Shown here: positions 31,458-45,100 of the stretch, in pieces
Position numbering within the stretch: position 1 is the first letter of the stretch
Layout: each line of letters begins with the position of its first letter
NCBI GenBank assembly: GCA_009746045.1
Contig: RPFO01000102.1
Coordinates: forward strand, 1,700,483-1,764,482
Length of the DNA: 64,000 nt
DNA from: Mesostigma viride
Lineage: Eukaryota > Streptophyta > Mesostigmatophyceae > Mesostigmatales > Mesostigmataceae
Direction of reading: 5' to 3'
Made by a program: the position numbers and the translations under genes
The notes under the pieces: model-generated
The model's database searches: none
Told to the model about the DNA's origin: nothing
Seen by the model: only the letters and a program-made list of their open reading frames with translations

Positions 31458-34300
31458 TCACCCAGGCAGCCTCGCCTTGCCCTCGGATCCCGTTTTACTG
31501 CTGGCACCGTTCACCACTTCCCCGCTGCCATGCCTCTGGTGGTGGCCGGCCACGTGGCGCCCCGAGGCACCATGGTGCGTGCGGCAGTAGTCAAGGTAAT
31601 TCGTCAACAGCTTCTCCTCGTTCAGCGTCTGCTCCATCGCGTTCAGGACGGCAGAGACCATAGAGTCCCCCACGAGGACGAGGCCATCGGTGGGAATGAG
31701 GCCCAACGCGGGCACCTTTCTGAGCTGGACTTGGACATCCACGTCCACTTTGATGTGCCTCTTGGGTGGGTGGGGCGGTGAACCTGGGGACAAACTCGTC
31801 GTCGCAGTGGTGGCACCGCTAGGTAGGATGCCGTGACTATTTTTAGCATGCCCACCCAGCGCGGCGACAGCGTTGACCTGGACCCTGCCAGGTGTCGCCT
31901 TCCCATCGTGGGCGTGCGCAGCGGATGATTTGTTGTGTGCGGATGCCGCCGTGTGGAGGGCGGAGGCACCGCCGCTGCCGTCCTTGGCGAGTGCTCGGGC
32001 CGTGGCGGCGTGCGAGTGGGCGGGGTTATAAGGGAGGGGGGTGGGCGAACTAGGGGAGGCCGTGGAGTAGAGTTTCCCATGCACGTCCAGCTTGAAGTGG
32101 GCGGCTTGGAGCAGCGGCAGCAGGTCCCGCCCCAGGTCGCAAGACGTGGCCATCAGGCGCATCACAGGGAGGCCCGACGCGTCGTCCTGGGGGTCCCTCC
32201 ACACCTGCGTGGGCAACAAGGATCGCCATGCGGATGCGAGAATGTGGCATGGCCGTGAGAACGCATGGATACATACCTACTATAGAGTAGCATAATAATA
32301 TTTAATATAATAATTTAAATGCATGGATATGTATACTACTACTACTACGAAGTACTAGTAGTCGTATCGTAATAATAACGTACTATATCATCATACCGTA
32401 CGCGAACGGCCAACGCGGACTGACGCGGATACATCGGCCTGGGGGGGTCTCTTCACAACCATGTGACAGTGCGAATGTGTGACGTGTGATGGCGCGAATG
32501 TGTGACGTGTGATGGCGCGAATGTGTGACGTGTGATAGCGCGAATGTATGGCGTGAATGTGCCGTGCTATGAACTTCATACCAACAAGAAGGCACACGAA
32601 ACGCAACTGTTTTATTCAGTCAGCAGATACATCGCCCTGGAGGGATTGATGCGACAAACATAACCAAAACGAGACGAAAAGAAGATATCTCCATACCTGT
32701 ATGGCACCAAGTCAGGTGACATTTTTTAGCCAGCCTTGCCACACACTCGCCCGTGCACCCACAGTTGCCACACGTTTACCCATGCGTCACGGTACAAATA
32801 CATATTCCGAGGCTCCTATTCCCTCAGGAAACAACTCCCTTGTTCTTGTTCCCTCAGGAGTTTGCTCCCTCATTCTCATTCCCTCGGGAAATAGCTCCTT
32901 TGTTCTTAATCCCTCAGGATATCACTCCCTCGTACTTATTCCCTCAGGAAATACGGAGTACCCAGGGAAGCCTTCTATGTATCAAGGAGCCTTCTATTTA
33001 TAATAATCAAGCATACCCCCTCCTATGCCTGGAGAAGGGAGGGCATTACCCCAGCACTAGCGTGGTACAATAAACTAGATCTGAACCACCCATATGGCGT
33101 TGTACAATAAACTCTGAACTGAATCTGAACCACAGCACTGGTGTGGTACTTTACACTTTAAACAGACTCTGAGCTAAAAATATGAACCCCGAGACATCCC
33201 CGCTGAGTCGGCCACATACCTGCAACCCTGACAGCCATCCTCAGGGGTAAACAATCTAGTATACGCCCCAACTCTTGCTTGCACATTGACAGTTCTGCTT
33301 GGACAAACACATACATGCCGTTGGCTTTGTATATGTTTCATTGGGTGCCTTCACTCTGATGTAAGCAATTATTATTTTTAATATACATATATATATATGC
33401 CTGCTTGCACACATGCACACCTGCCTGCACACACAGAAGGAAGTCCTCGCAGAAACCCTGCAGTACAGATGTGTGTAAAGATAGGTTGAGTGAAGATACG
33501 CGGTTCTGATGTGGGGCTGTGATGTGGGGCTGTGATGTGGGGCTGTGATGTGGGGCTGTGATGTGGGGCTGTGATGTGGGGCTGTGATGTGGGGCTGTGA
33601 TGTGGGGTTGTGGTGTGGGGCTGTGATGTGGGGCTGTGGCGTGTGGCTGTTTTATCCACTTGCCTATTGATAATCAGTGATAAGAAGCACTTGTCATGGC
33701 TAATTAGCATTCTGTTAATGCAAGAAGAAAGAGATTGGGCTGGACAGCTGGTGAAGGGAAATTTTGGCAGGGTGAACACGTTTGGCACCGTGGCGGCAAG
33801 CAAGTCCCTGCTTAGAGCCTGAAGGCAGCAAGTTGCATCCATACACTCTGCTGGCTCATGGCCACGTAAGAGGTGCGAGGCGCGACAGAAAAACCTACCT
33901 CGATGTCGACGTGTGGTCGTACTCTCCAGAAAAGGACCTGGTATTCGTCCAGGGATATCCGCCATTTGCGCCTGTCGCCGTGGGTCCGAAGGGGTTTAGA
34001 CAAGTTTCTGTCGGGAAACACGAGATAAAATAGTCGGTCGATGTCGGCAAGATAGCGGGGCAAAAGTTCTTGAGGGTGCTCCTTCTTCAAGGTCAGGTTC
34101 ACGCGAGTCTTTCCCTTAAACGTCACGGTCTCCGCGCGGGCGGGGATGGCCGATCGGAATTGCGCTTTCCCCGCATTCTGTGGAAGCTGACCGCGCGACG
34201 CGAGGCCACAACCGAGGAAACTTGACCGTTTCAGCAATGACGAGCTTGAGCTGCACACGGAGGAGCCGGGTAGGGCGGCCATAGAATGGAACATTCTCAA
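31458..34300 (-). CDS. DUF1997 family protein, probably plastid-targeted
   Basis: Two exons. Exon 1 is 34300-33899, donor GAG|GTAGGT. Exon 2 is 32204-31458, acceptor CGCAG|GTGTGG. The join is in phase (HVDIE|VWRD) and gives about 382 residues. Residues 1-55 are Ser/Ala/Arg-rich and look like a chloroplast transit peptide; Met at 34282 is an alternative start. The domain runs from VTFKGKTRVNLTL through LPRYLADIDRLFYLVFPD, ISLDEYQVLFWRV and DVHGKLY to HIKVDVDVQVQLRKVPAL and MVSAVLNAMEQTLNEEKLLT. This order is as I know it for DUF1997 proteins of cyanobacteria and plant plastids, whose biochemical role is unknown. A low-complexity Ser/Ala/His insert of about 80 residues splits the domain. The 1.7-kb intron is rich in minisatellites. 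Confidence 0.8.
32466..32560. repeat. About 22-bp intronic minisatellite (GTGTGACGTGTGATGGCGCGAAT)
   Basis: Four imperfect copies of a unit containing GTGACGTGTGATGGCGCGAA, in the DUF1997 intron. Confidence 0.85.
32815..32960. repeat. About 32-bp intronic minisatellite with CCCTCAGGAAA core
   Basis: Five imperfect copies around CTTATTCCCTCAGGAAAT, in the DUF1997 intron. Confidence 0.8.
33503..33655. repeat. 13-bp minisatellite (GATGTGGGGCTGT)n
   Basis: About eleven head-to-tail copies of GATGTGGGGCTGT in the DUF1997 intron, near the exon 1 donor. Confidence 0.92.
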
Positions 34301-35298
34301 CGGGAAGCCGAATCACACCCTGGAGCTTGCCTCGAAGTCCACATTCTCCGCTATATATGGTCTTAGGCAGCGTGGCTGGCGTCTGGAGCCTCAGGAGATC
34401 GGTGACAAGCCTTGCAAGTGGGAGTGGTGATTGCTACAGGCGATGATTTGGTTACCCCGGACGCAGCGGGCGGCTGCCACGTATACTGAAAACACGCGGT
34501 GGAGAACGTTGAGGAAACGTCGTGTGATGCCTTGACAATACAGGCAACTAACGGTGGCGCAGGGGAAATCAGAAATGGATGGGGCTACGTAGTACGTACT
34601 ACGTACGTGCCCAGCGAAACGCTGGAAGCACGAGGTGCTTGCGTGGCGGATGCCAGAACATGGTCCGTCCCGTGGGTGCGGTCCGTTGCAGTCCTGCCAT
34701 GGTCGGTGAACGCCAGTACCAAAAGCATGCGTCCTGCGGCCAGGCAACTTGCCCGTTGGACACACCGACACAGGACACGCTCAAACACAAAGCAGAGATG
34801 GAGCATTCCGATCGACCGTCGCGTCGCCAACATGGCAATGATGACATTATAATATGGCGCCCAATATTAATGGCGACATTGATAAGAAGACCATTATACC
34901 GTTACCAGCATGTCAGATAAACTCATCGTTCTAGTTACTGGCGTAGGTGTAGTACCCGCATACCCGCTCCAATTATTACTAGAATAATTATGGCGATTAG
35001 TAGTGGTTTTGCGATATCAAAAAACGATTCTGCCGATTTATGGATGCTAGCGGACTTCCGTAGCAGTTACACCACGTTTGCACAAGCTTTTTGAGTTCAG
35101 CAAGTTATCGAAATGGTGGCATGGTATGGGATAGTAATATTACTCCGCCGCATATGGGGTCAGGATTCAGCTTCCTACCATTTTATGAACGGCATAGTAC
35201 CGAAGATGCCCGGCTTCAGGATCTTTGCGTCTCTCGGCGTGCCAACATAATTTGTCTTACCTCGCTCAGCCTGATTTTGAAGCAGTCTTAACGACAAT
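34301..35298. other. Divergent intergenic region
   Basis: About 1 kb between two divergently transcribed genes (DUF1997 minus, MAP10-like plus), likely holding both promoters. A palindromic TACGTAGTACGTACTACGTA lies at about 34585-34606. No further gene recognised. Confidence 0.5.
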
Positions 35299-38200
35299 AT
35301 GCGCGGCATCAGGAGCACGACCGACGTTCCCAACCTGTACTCACTCGAAGTTCTGGTAACGTCCGTGCGCAACGAATGCATGCCCGCGCTCCCTGCGCTC
35401 TCGTCCGCCACGATAGCCATCCGGTTGCTGGACTTTCCCATGCTTTTCATCAAGCCAAAGGTAAGATAGACTCGAAGCTTTCTCATATCTGACGCTCATA
35501 CAAGCCAGCTGCGGCAACTACCGGTTGATGGCACCTTTTTTCTCAATTTCACATTACGAAAGGCTCAAGGCTGCGGCTTTTATCAAACTCGAAGGAGACA
35601 TTCCTTCACGATTTTTATGGAAAATATCTCGTTTCGTATGTGCTTCTTAGAGTTCTTACCCCCGAAGTAATATAATCCCTGCCCCCATGCATCCCGTATT
35701 CCCAATGGCTGCAGGGGTCCCAGACGGCTTCGGCTCCGCCGAGCAGTGCGCTGGACAATTATGACGCATCGACCAGCGGGGCGGACAGCACATCAGCCCC
35801 TCCTGAAGCTCTCAAGTTCGATGCGGGGAAATCTTGCCTCTTCAAGGCAGTGCCTGGTATGCATATCTATGTTAACACCTTCTCGGGTACTTAATTTTAC
35901 TAAGCTCATCCTGATACAGTGACACTCTCGTTACCTTCTCAAGAGGAGATTGGGGGTTACGGGAGCGGGACTGGGGCATAGGTTTTTGCATTGTTGTCTT
36001 GAATTTTATTACGTACCTGCACACTTCTTGTACCATTGGTTTCTACTTAAAGCTGGTAGACCCATGGGTCAACCCCGAAGGTCAACAACTCAACATAGCG
36101 GCCAGCTTTGGTTGCCTTGCAACCGCCGATCTTGTCTTCTTTGTTGCATTCTTTGATTACTTCTTTGAACCAGATGGCCATGCTCGTGCCCTCCCAGAAT
36201 CCGCATCCGAGACTTTGTGCCTTTAGACTTTGTATATTGCTCTCAAGCTATCACCTGCTACCATACCATCTCTGCTACCATCCGACACTTTTTATATCAT
36301 CTCTGGTACCGTCAAACACCTGTGATATCATCCCTTAACATCCAATCTCTGCTACCATCCGGCATTTCTTACGTGACCATATCTATTCTCATTTCACTAT
36401 CCCTGCCATCGTCGCTTCCACCAGACGAGCTGGAACGGTTGCTGCTGCAGATGCCCCTCTATGTAATGCTGCTGACGGCACCCTCAGCGACCAGCACCCG
36501 CTCCAGCCACCCAGGCCGTAGTGGCAACGCACCACTTGGTCTCCATGGCGACGCACAACTGCCAAGCCAACATCCAAGGGGTGCATCGTCCCCCCCTCGG
36601 CTCCTCTGCACGGGAGCTCTCCCCCTCATCACCGGGGTGCTGTTGCGGGAGACGCTGGAATTATGCGACCTGATGGTAGGTGCTGTGTATACATTAGCTG
36701 TCTTATGCTCCACTATGGGTTATGCTCACGTGACCCAGTCTACGTGTTACTTACTTAATTCATTAATTGGATCTCTATACAGTAGTACATACTCGGCAGT
36801 AATGGGCCTCCTATTTTAATTAAATGGGTTGGTCCCCTTCAGCCCCAACGCCTGACCATTAACCCATAACAGTTGCCGAATGTGTTTGCCCTATCTTTTT
36901 GCCCCACTGGCCCCTTTCCATCAGCACACCCATAACACCCTCTCCCTTTGATTCTATCGCAACATACCCTCCCCCCTCCTTCCTTCTCGTCCCCCCTCCT
37001 CCCTTCTTCCCCCGCCCTCCTCTTTTCTCCCTCCCCCCTCCCAGGGCTGTGTTCTAGCAGTGGCAGACATCGCCGTACGGCTCACCTGCTACGGGGCCGT
37101 CCTTCTACGCCATCTCCAGTCCCAAGTGACGCCCCCAGGTCTAGAGCCCTCGTCCCACCAAGTCCTGAGCCAGGACCGAACCCACGCAGTCACAACAAGT
37201 TCCAGCATGGAAATGCTGGCATCTGGCAGCCTCGGCGGAGTTTGCCTTCCTCAAGACCCCATGAACTCGGGAGGAGACACCGCCAGCCGCCATGGTGTCA
37301 CGGAGGGCGAGGCGGCCCCCCATCAACACCTCATCAAGCCCTCATCAACCCATGTAGAAGCGGACGAGGGGACCAGTAGTCTCGTCGATGACCGCCGCAA
37401 TCCCTTCGGCGCGCACGCTGGTAAAGCTAGCACAGCAGAGGGGCGGGCGAGCAGGGGCGGGCGACGGGTCGAGCTCTTGCAAGGGGAAGGGGCCCAGCTG
37501 GGGGCGGACGAGGCCATGGATGGTTCAAACACAGGCCTAGAAGGGTCACGGGATCCACGCGGATGGATGGTGAGTGTCGCTGACCTGGCAGGGGTCGACG
37601 CGGACGCGGCTCGACTGGGGGAGAAGGACGCGCCGAGGGGCCCCCTGGAGCGTATCAAGGGCGGCGGTGGTGGCGGTGATGACGGCGGCGGTGGGAGAAA
37701 GCAGCGCAGGGCGACATGGAAGCAGGCGCTGTACCCGCGGCCGGCGCCCCCACCGCTGTACTTTGCGCATGAGGGGGGAGAGGGGTCTGAGGAGCGTAGG
37801 GAGGAGGGCGGGGTTAGGGTTGGGGGCCCTGTTTCTGGGGGCTTCCAGACGAGGGGGGAGGCTCGGTTGGGAGCCGCGGAGGATCCTTCCGTCGGTGCCC
37901 CCTTTGGGGAGGGAATCGGGAACGCAACCAGTGACAGCCTGCCCAAGGATGTGGGGAGGGCTGCCGGCATGACAGCGACGGCGCGGTCCGCGGTGCGACA
38001 AGTGGCCGCTGGGGAGGAGTTGGCATCGAAGCAAGCAGTGGGGGGTATCTTGGCTGGGCACCGGGTGACCGGTACTGGGATTGATGGTGCCGGCCGGCAG
38101 GTGCCACCTGACGAGGTTGTGAACAGGAACATGGACGCGATGGGCGGCAGAAGTGTCTGGAAGGTGGACGCGATGGACTTGTCGACGTGCCTGGGCAAAC

Positions 38201-39034
38201 GGGAGCACAGGGACGGTGCCCACAATGGACAAGGCTTTGGGATTGCGTGGGGACATCGTGCGGGAGTTGGCGTGGGGCCCATTCACGACGACGTGTCGGT
38301 TACGGATGATGAGGGTGGGCGGGGGAGGGAGGAGGAGGAGGAGGAAGGGCTGAGCGTGCTGGTGGGCTCGGGGCGGTTTGGGGGTGGGGACGGGGGCCGT
38401 GGTGGCATGAGAGACTCTGGCAGGGTGAGGGTTCGTGCGAAATCGCCGGGTCAAAGGATTGGGAAGGCCGGGGTCGCCTGGTCGGGCTACGAGGGAGGTG
38501 CGAGCAGCGAGGTGGATGAGTTTGGTGGGCGGGGGCGATCTGTGACGGATGCCAGGTGAGGCTTTCATGAATCTGGATTGTAGGGATTTGGGTGGGACTA
38601 TGTAACGACTAGCATACTTAACTGTGATACAGGTGTTTCCTTGGTGGGAAGGAACTGCAACGGACCCCCCCATAAGCCAGGGATGTGTTCACAAATCTGG
38701 ATTGTGGGGACTTGGGATCTAGGGTGTACCGTTGGGGCCCAGCTGCTTGTGTGGGGTCTCAAACCAGTACGGAAAAGTGGATGGCCTTGCAAAGCTGTAT
38801 TTTGGGTTGATGCTTGTGGCCAATGCAGACAGCGGGGTTTGTTCTAGGAAAGAGAGTTTGATTCTAGGATGAAGATCCTGGCAAAGGGATGTTTCTAATA
38901 AGGGTTTTTGGCACGTCGGCCTCTGGTGCATGCGTTACGGTACTAGGAAACACGGTAGCAAAGAGAAGTTGGTAGCTACGGACTCTGGGCTCAGTCACAG
39001 AGAGAGAGACAGAGAGAGACAGACACACACACAC

Positions 39035-39125
<91 letters not shown>

Positions 39126-42100
39126 GTGATTCTAACACAGGGATTATGATCCTAGCAGAGAGGATGACAAGGTCCAGGATGGCGATAGCGATCCCTCTCT
39201 CGTTGGGCTCAGACTAGTAGAAGCCACTGACCTACCACTAATCGGTGAGGCAGACAATGGGCACTATCAAACGCGCTGCTCGGTGCCCCGGGCATAAACA
39301 ATGCACTACTTTGTAATAATGCCCTATTACATTTAGTGCGCACCATACCTAACCCCAGCACCGTGCCCTGCTAACCTCTTGAGGTGCCTCACCTACAACC
39401 GGTTGCAGCATCTCCTTTGTATCTCCGCCTTACGTCCTATCCCAACACCGTCCCATACCATGTATCCTTCCTGCGTTCAATACCTTCCCATCCTCCTGCC
39501 AATACCTTCCTTACTGTCCCATCCTCCATCCAATACCTTCCCCACACCTTACTCACTCTGCACGATTGCGGGATTCCGCCCCCAACCAACGCATGTGTGC
39601 TGATGGCCACCCTCACCGCATCTCAGTGGGCGCGCGGGCGAGTCCACGGCAGCAAACCAATCAGCTGGAACACCAAGCGGCGTGCTAAGTGAGTGGCCCC
39701 TACCTTCATCTTGTCAGCCCATCTCTCCTATGCTAGCTCGCTGATCTTATCCTATTCGTGCTGAGGAGTCTGCTAGCTCGCTTATCTTATCCTATTCGTG
39801 CTGAGGAGTCTGCTAGCTCGCTGATCTTATCCTATTCGTGCTGAGGAGTCTGCTAGCTCGCTTATCTTATCCTATTTGTGCTGAGGAGTCTGCTAGCTCG
39901 CTTATCTTATCCTATTTGTGCTGAGGAGTCTGCTAGCTCGCTTATCTTATCCTATTCGTGCTGAGGAGGTCGCCCCCACTGAGAAGTTTGCCACCAACGT
40001 TTCCTCATCTAGTTCACCTAGTCTATCCAATTCTTTCTATACCGGTCAAGGTTGATTAGTAACCATTTTTAAAGATTGTATTTACATCGAACGATTAAAA
40101 ATGATGGTCTTTTATGCGGATTATCAAGCTTGTGGGCTTGAGGCTGCTATATATTACTAGCAGTCCATCTCACCCTTTATCCTGACTTGTATCCCATTGG
40201 CCAGTAGTTGGCTCTCGCTAGTGCTAACAGCTCCTACCTTTGCATCTCCTTTCCCCATTCTACCCTACCTGCCCCACCCCAGCCCTTTCTCATCACAATC
40301 GGTATCTGGCCTATGGTTCTATGGGCTAACAAGGCAACCCCTTTTTCCATGTTCTGCGTCCCTAGTTGTCGTCCGTTTCATGCTCTGCGCAAATCACTTT
40401 GTTACTATTGGAAGCCAATCACCTGAGGAGTGCGTGCCTCACACAAATGAAGAATGGCACCCGTTGGTCACTGCACTGGTCACTATACCCCTTTGGTGGT
40501 TGCCCTGCCAAGCTAAAGAGTGGTACCCCTTGGTCACTGTACTGGTCACTGGAATCCTTTGGTCGTTGCCTTGCGAAGCCATATCTCTGTCTATGCCATT
40601 CTGGTTTGCTTACTAGATCCTTTTATTTATGCATCGTAGGTATAATTACCAACGAGACAACCTTTAGTACTTTGGCGCTCGCTGTCTCGTCAATCCCCCT
40701 GTCTCTTCCTCCTGGATTTCACCATTTCTCTTCCCGTGGCTGCAGGTCACCAAAAGCAGAAGAACCCTTGGCCCTGGCTGCCACCATGATATTCTCTTGC
40801 AGTCTATGTTGTCTGCCACCATGCCCCCCTGGCCTGGTGAATACTGGCCGCTGATCTGATTGAGTTTGAGTTGAGCATGCTCACCAAGAAAATATGTCAA
40901 GTTTGATAAGTAACTTAAGTCATGATTACTTGGCACTTCTAGCCTGTCATTTCAACCCATGCCCTCCTGCACATCCCTCCTATCCACCTCTCATATTATC
41001 CACCTCTCGTATTCATCCCTCCCTCCTATCCACCTCTCATATTCATCCCTCCTATCCACCTCTCATATTCATCCCTCCTATCCACCTCTCATATTCTTCC
41101 CTCCTATCCACCTCTCATATTCATCCCTCCTATCCACCTCTCGTATTCTTCCCTCCTATCCACCTCTCATATTCATCCCTCCTATCCACCTCTCATATTC
41201 TTCCCTCCTATCCACCTCTCATATTCATCCCTCCTATCCACCTCTCATATTCATCCCTCCTATCCACCTCTCATATTCTTCCCTCCTATCCACCTCTCAT
41301 ATTCATCCCTCCTATCCACCTCTCATATTCATCCCTCCTATCCACCTCTCATATTCTTCCCTCTAGTTCGTGCCCTCCTATTCATCCCTCACACCCACCC
41401 CTCCTATTCCAAATTCCTATTCACCCCTCCCATCCACCACCCCGCAGCCGCGCTCCTCTCGGAGCTGCAGCAGCTCCAGCGCTTCACCGGCAAGGTCATG
41501 GCCGCCTCCCTGCAGGGCGCGCCCCCTCCCGTCACCGCCATCCCGACCTCGCTCGCCGCGTGGCTGCGCCCCGCTTCCATGGTCCCCGGGGCAGGAACTC
41601 GGCCCCTTTCTTCCGGCCATAAGGGACACAGCCACGACACGGGGGCATGGCTGCCAGGCAGGAAGTCCCGTGGCGGCCCCAGTGATAGGAGTGGTGACGG
41701 CGCCCGGCCTGACAAGAGGCCCTCGTCCGCCTCATCCAAGGGGGCTGCGGCGCCCACGTTCTCAAGTCAAGCAAAGGCCCACAAGATCGCGGCCACCGGC
41801 GGTGGCAACGGCCCGTCCTCACGACACCTGGCAGCGCCGGGTGCTGCGAGGGCGGCGTCCCAGGGGAAGCGCGGCCGCCCCCGGAGTGCCCCCCCGGGCA
41901 GCAGCCCCGGAAGATCTCGTGACGGACGCAACAGTGACCGCAAGGCGCCAGATGGCAGCAAGCGCCCGGGCGTGACCTGGCAGTTGGACGTCGGTGGGGG
42001 GGCGGATGGGGCCAGATTTCCTAGTTCCAGCGGCGGCGGGGGGGCGGATGACAGAAGGGCCACGCTGTCATCGGTGGCCACCCAGACCGCCGGGCCCGGC

Positions 42101-45100
42101 AACCATGGTCATGATACTAGTATGGGGGTGTATGATACGAGAGAGCAGAGCATGTCCTTGTCCCGTGATGGTGCCCTGCGTCACGGGGGCCGCGACAGTG
42201 CGGGGTTCGACCCTGGCCTGGAGCTGTCGTTCTCGCGCCACCTGCAGGGTCCCAGGGGCGGGCCGGCAGGAGGAGGCGGCGGCGGCTCGTCGCGCGATCT
42301 CACACCGTCGTCGTCCGCGGAGCTGTCCGGGCGCGAGGGGTACGGGGACGAGCATGGTGGCGGCTATGGCAGGCAAGGGAGAGGAGTTGTGTTGGCAACT
42401 GGCGGACGGCACGGTGCGTCCCCCCGTTCTCCGAGAGACAGGAGAGGGGGAGGGGAGTCAGATTCACGGGAAACTCGTGGGGGGGCGTTTGAAATACGGG
42501 GAGAGCGGGGGGAGCCGTCACCGACCGAAGTCGGTGGGTCGTCTCATCGGTCTCCGAGGTCTGGCGGCAACCGTGGCGGTGCTGCTGTCGACCGCCACTC
42601 GCACGGCCAGCAAGGGTCGCCCAGGGGGTCGGCGGGCTCCCCCCGCGGTGCCCGGGGTGACCTCCTGTGGGGTCCTGTTATGGAGCTGGGTCGGGGTGAT
42701 ATCCGTAGCCATAGTCGTACTTCTGGCCATGCTTCTGGCCAAGGCGGTGGTCATCCTGGCTCAGCTGTCGATGGCCATTCTGGCCCGTCGATCAGCGCCC
42801 ATGGTCAGGCCTCTCAGAGCGCTGCTTCTCACGGGTCTGTCTCTGGGCACAGCCCTGCCAGGGGTGATGGTAGGGATGGTCATGGGAGTGTGACGACCGG
42901 CAGTGCGGACATGGGCCGGGCGGGCGCGCGCGTGGGATCACCCAAGCAGGTTCTGGTGGTCCCCAAACTGGCCATCTCAGCAGGTACGAATACTGGGGCT
43001 ATGGCCGCTTCAGCTGGTAGGGATGCTGGGATCTATTGCCGCTTTAGCTTGAGAGGGTGCTGGGATTTTCGGCCGCTTTAGCTGGTGTGTGTACTGATGT
43101 ACTGAGACGATTGCCACTTCAGCGGGTAGGAAAACTGAGATTATTAATGTGTGAGCTATAGGAATACTGTGATTTCTGTGTATTGTGACCAAGAGCCATG
43201 TGTGTTCTCCGTGATGCACCTGAACGTAACTGCAGTGGCGACCACAGAGTAGTAGGAAGCTTGTACGTGATCGCGGCCGGCCCTGTTGTCAAATCATGTC
43301 CCGCCGTTTTGCTCCACAAGGTGGTCATCATGTGATACACAATGAAGAGGGTCATCAAGTGGCTTTGGGATGGGGTGGGCATGGTACTTGCAGGGGGGGC
43401 CACGACCGCTTACATGCTTCCTATTGGGGGCAGTGTTTGAGCTTTATTTGGACTCGAGACAATTTTAATAACGTTCGCGTTGTTTGGACTCTAGACAATC
43501 GAATTAGGGTTTGCGCTCTTTGGACTCTAGACAATTGAGATAACGTTTGCGTTGTTTGGACTCTAGACCGTTGAGTTAGGGTTTGCGCTCTTTGGACTCT
43601 AGACAATCGAATTAGGGTTTGCTTTGGAACGCAGTACCAGCCCTGTTTTAGTTTCCCTGTTCTAGTTTCCCCACCATATTGCCGCCGCTATTGCTATCAT
43701 CATAGTACTTCAGACGTAGACACCCCATCCTTACTGCAAGAAATATATCAACTCCCATCGCAGTGTCAGAGTGCAAGAGTGACAGGGTGCTGTGACCCTT
43801 GCAAAATCGAGTGATCAACGTCTGCGTCCACCACACCCTGATGGTTCTGGCGTTTTCATGTCGGCGCTCGTGTTATGTGGCAACCATGGGCTCTCATTTC
43901 CCTGGGATGCAAGTAACCATCGATGAGCTTGGTGGCCTCTCTGAAGAAACTCATGACGGAATCACCCTCACACTCTGTGACGATACATGGAATCCCCTCG
44001 AGCTCTGGAATCCCCCGTGCAGCCACCAAGTCTCCCAAGTCGCCACGATCGCCCAGCTCGCCTCGCCCGAGCAATCCCAGCCCGCGACTCAGCTCGCCTC
44101 GCCAACCCGCCAGCCCCCGCCTAACTTTGCCTCACCAACCTGCTAGCCCCCGTTCCTCGGCCGCCCCTGCGAGCCCCCGGGCGACGCGGCCCTCACTCAC
44201 ACGGTCCCTCACGGTGGCCACGGCCCCGAGTCGCCACGGGGCGCGCTCGCCCTCTCCCGAGGAGCGCGAGAGTGGGGATGGGTATTCTGAGGAGGAGTTT
44301 GAGTCCGCAGCGGAGGTGAGCGAGTCTTATATACTTTCATCATTGTATTCCATGTGCTTGATGAGGATAAAGATAGGAGTAGTGAAGGAGGCTATGACAC
44401 GGTGGTGGTCACGGAAGAGGCTGGGGGTGACGAGACTTTCCCTGTGCTTGATGAGGATGAGGATCTGGGTCAAGGTGAGCATGGTTTTGGAATGTGGCCC
44501 TGTGCTTGATGCGGATGAGGGTGCGGATCGGCAAGGTCAGGCGGTATCCTTGGAGAGAAGTGGAATATTGGATGGGAGGGCGGAGTTGCTGGTTTTGAGG
44601 ACAAAATGATTGACAGTTGACGAGGACTCACTTGTTGTTTATCGATCGAGATGTAATGTTATGAATGCTTGATGCTCTTTTAATAGCTCAAGCGGGGGGG
44701 TGGCATGCATCCACTCCTTGGAGACCCAGAGGAAAACATGCAGTGTCCATGAAAGCCTGCGTAAGTAGTGTGTTGCATGTTCTTTCTGTTTTGTTGTTGT
44801 TTGGCTCATCCCCTGCATCAATAGTGCTTCTTGCGACCGTTCACAGCGCCTTGCCGTTGCACGCGTCCCATACTCTCGACCTCGACCTCCTTATTTGACT
44901 CGATCGTCTCGATGTATCTGTGGCAACCGCAGGAGATCTCGGAAGACCTGTCGGCCGCCACGGGTGGCTCCACCGATGCGGAGCAATGTCAGGAGGTGGC
45001 CCCGAGACCCCACGCAGGTGCCTTATTGTACACTACTATATGCTTACTATTTTATATTATTATTGCCCTTTATTGCAACCTCCTATAATGTGGCTCTGCA

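Noticed and set aside
35999-36226. Possible extra exon of the MAP10-like gene (VDPWVNPEGQQLNIAASFG)
   Set aside because: Including it breaks the phase between exon 3 and the exon at 36425; skipping it keeps all phases. It could still be an alternative exon.
37323-38673. Minus-strand frames of 319 and 375 residues
   Set aside because: Antisense shadows of the large MAP10-like exon 37045-38555, whose splice phases fit the plus-strand chain.
39732-39968. CRISPR-like spacing of repeats
   Set aside because: The units are contiguous with no unique spacers; it is a simple tandem repeat in a eukaryotic intron.
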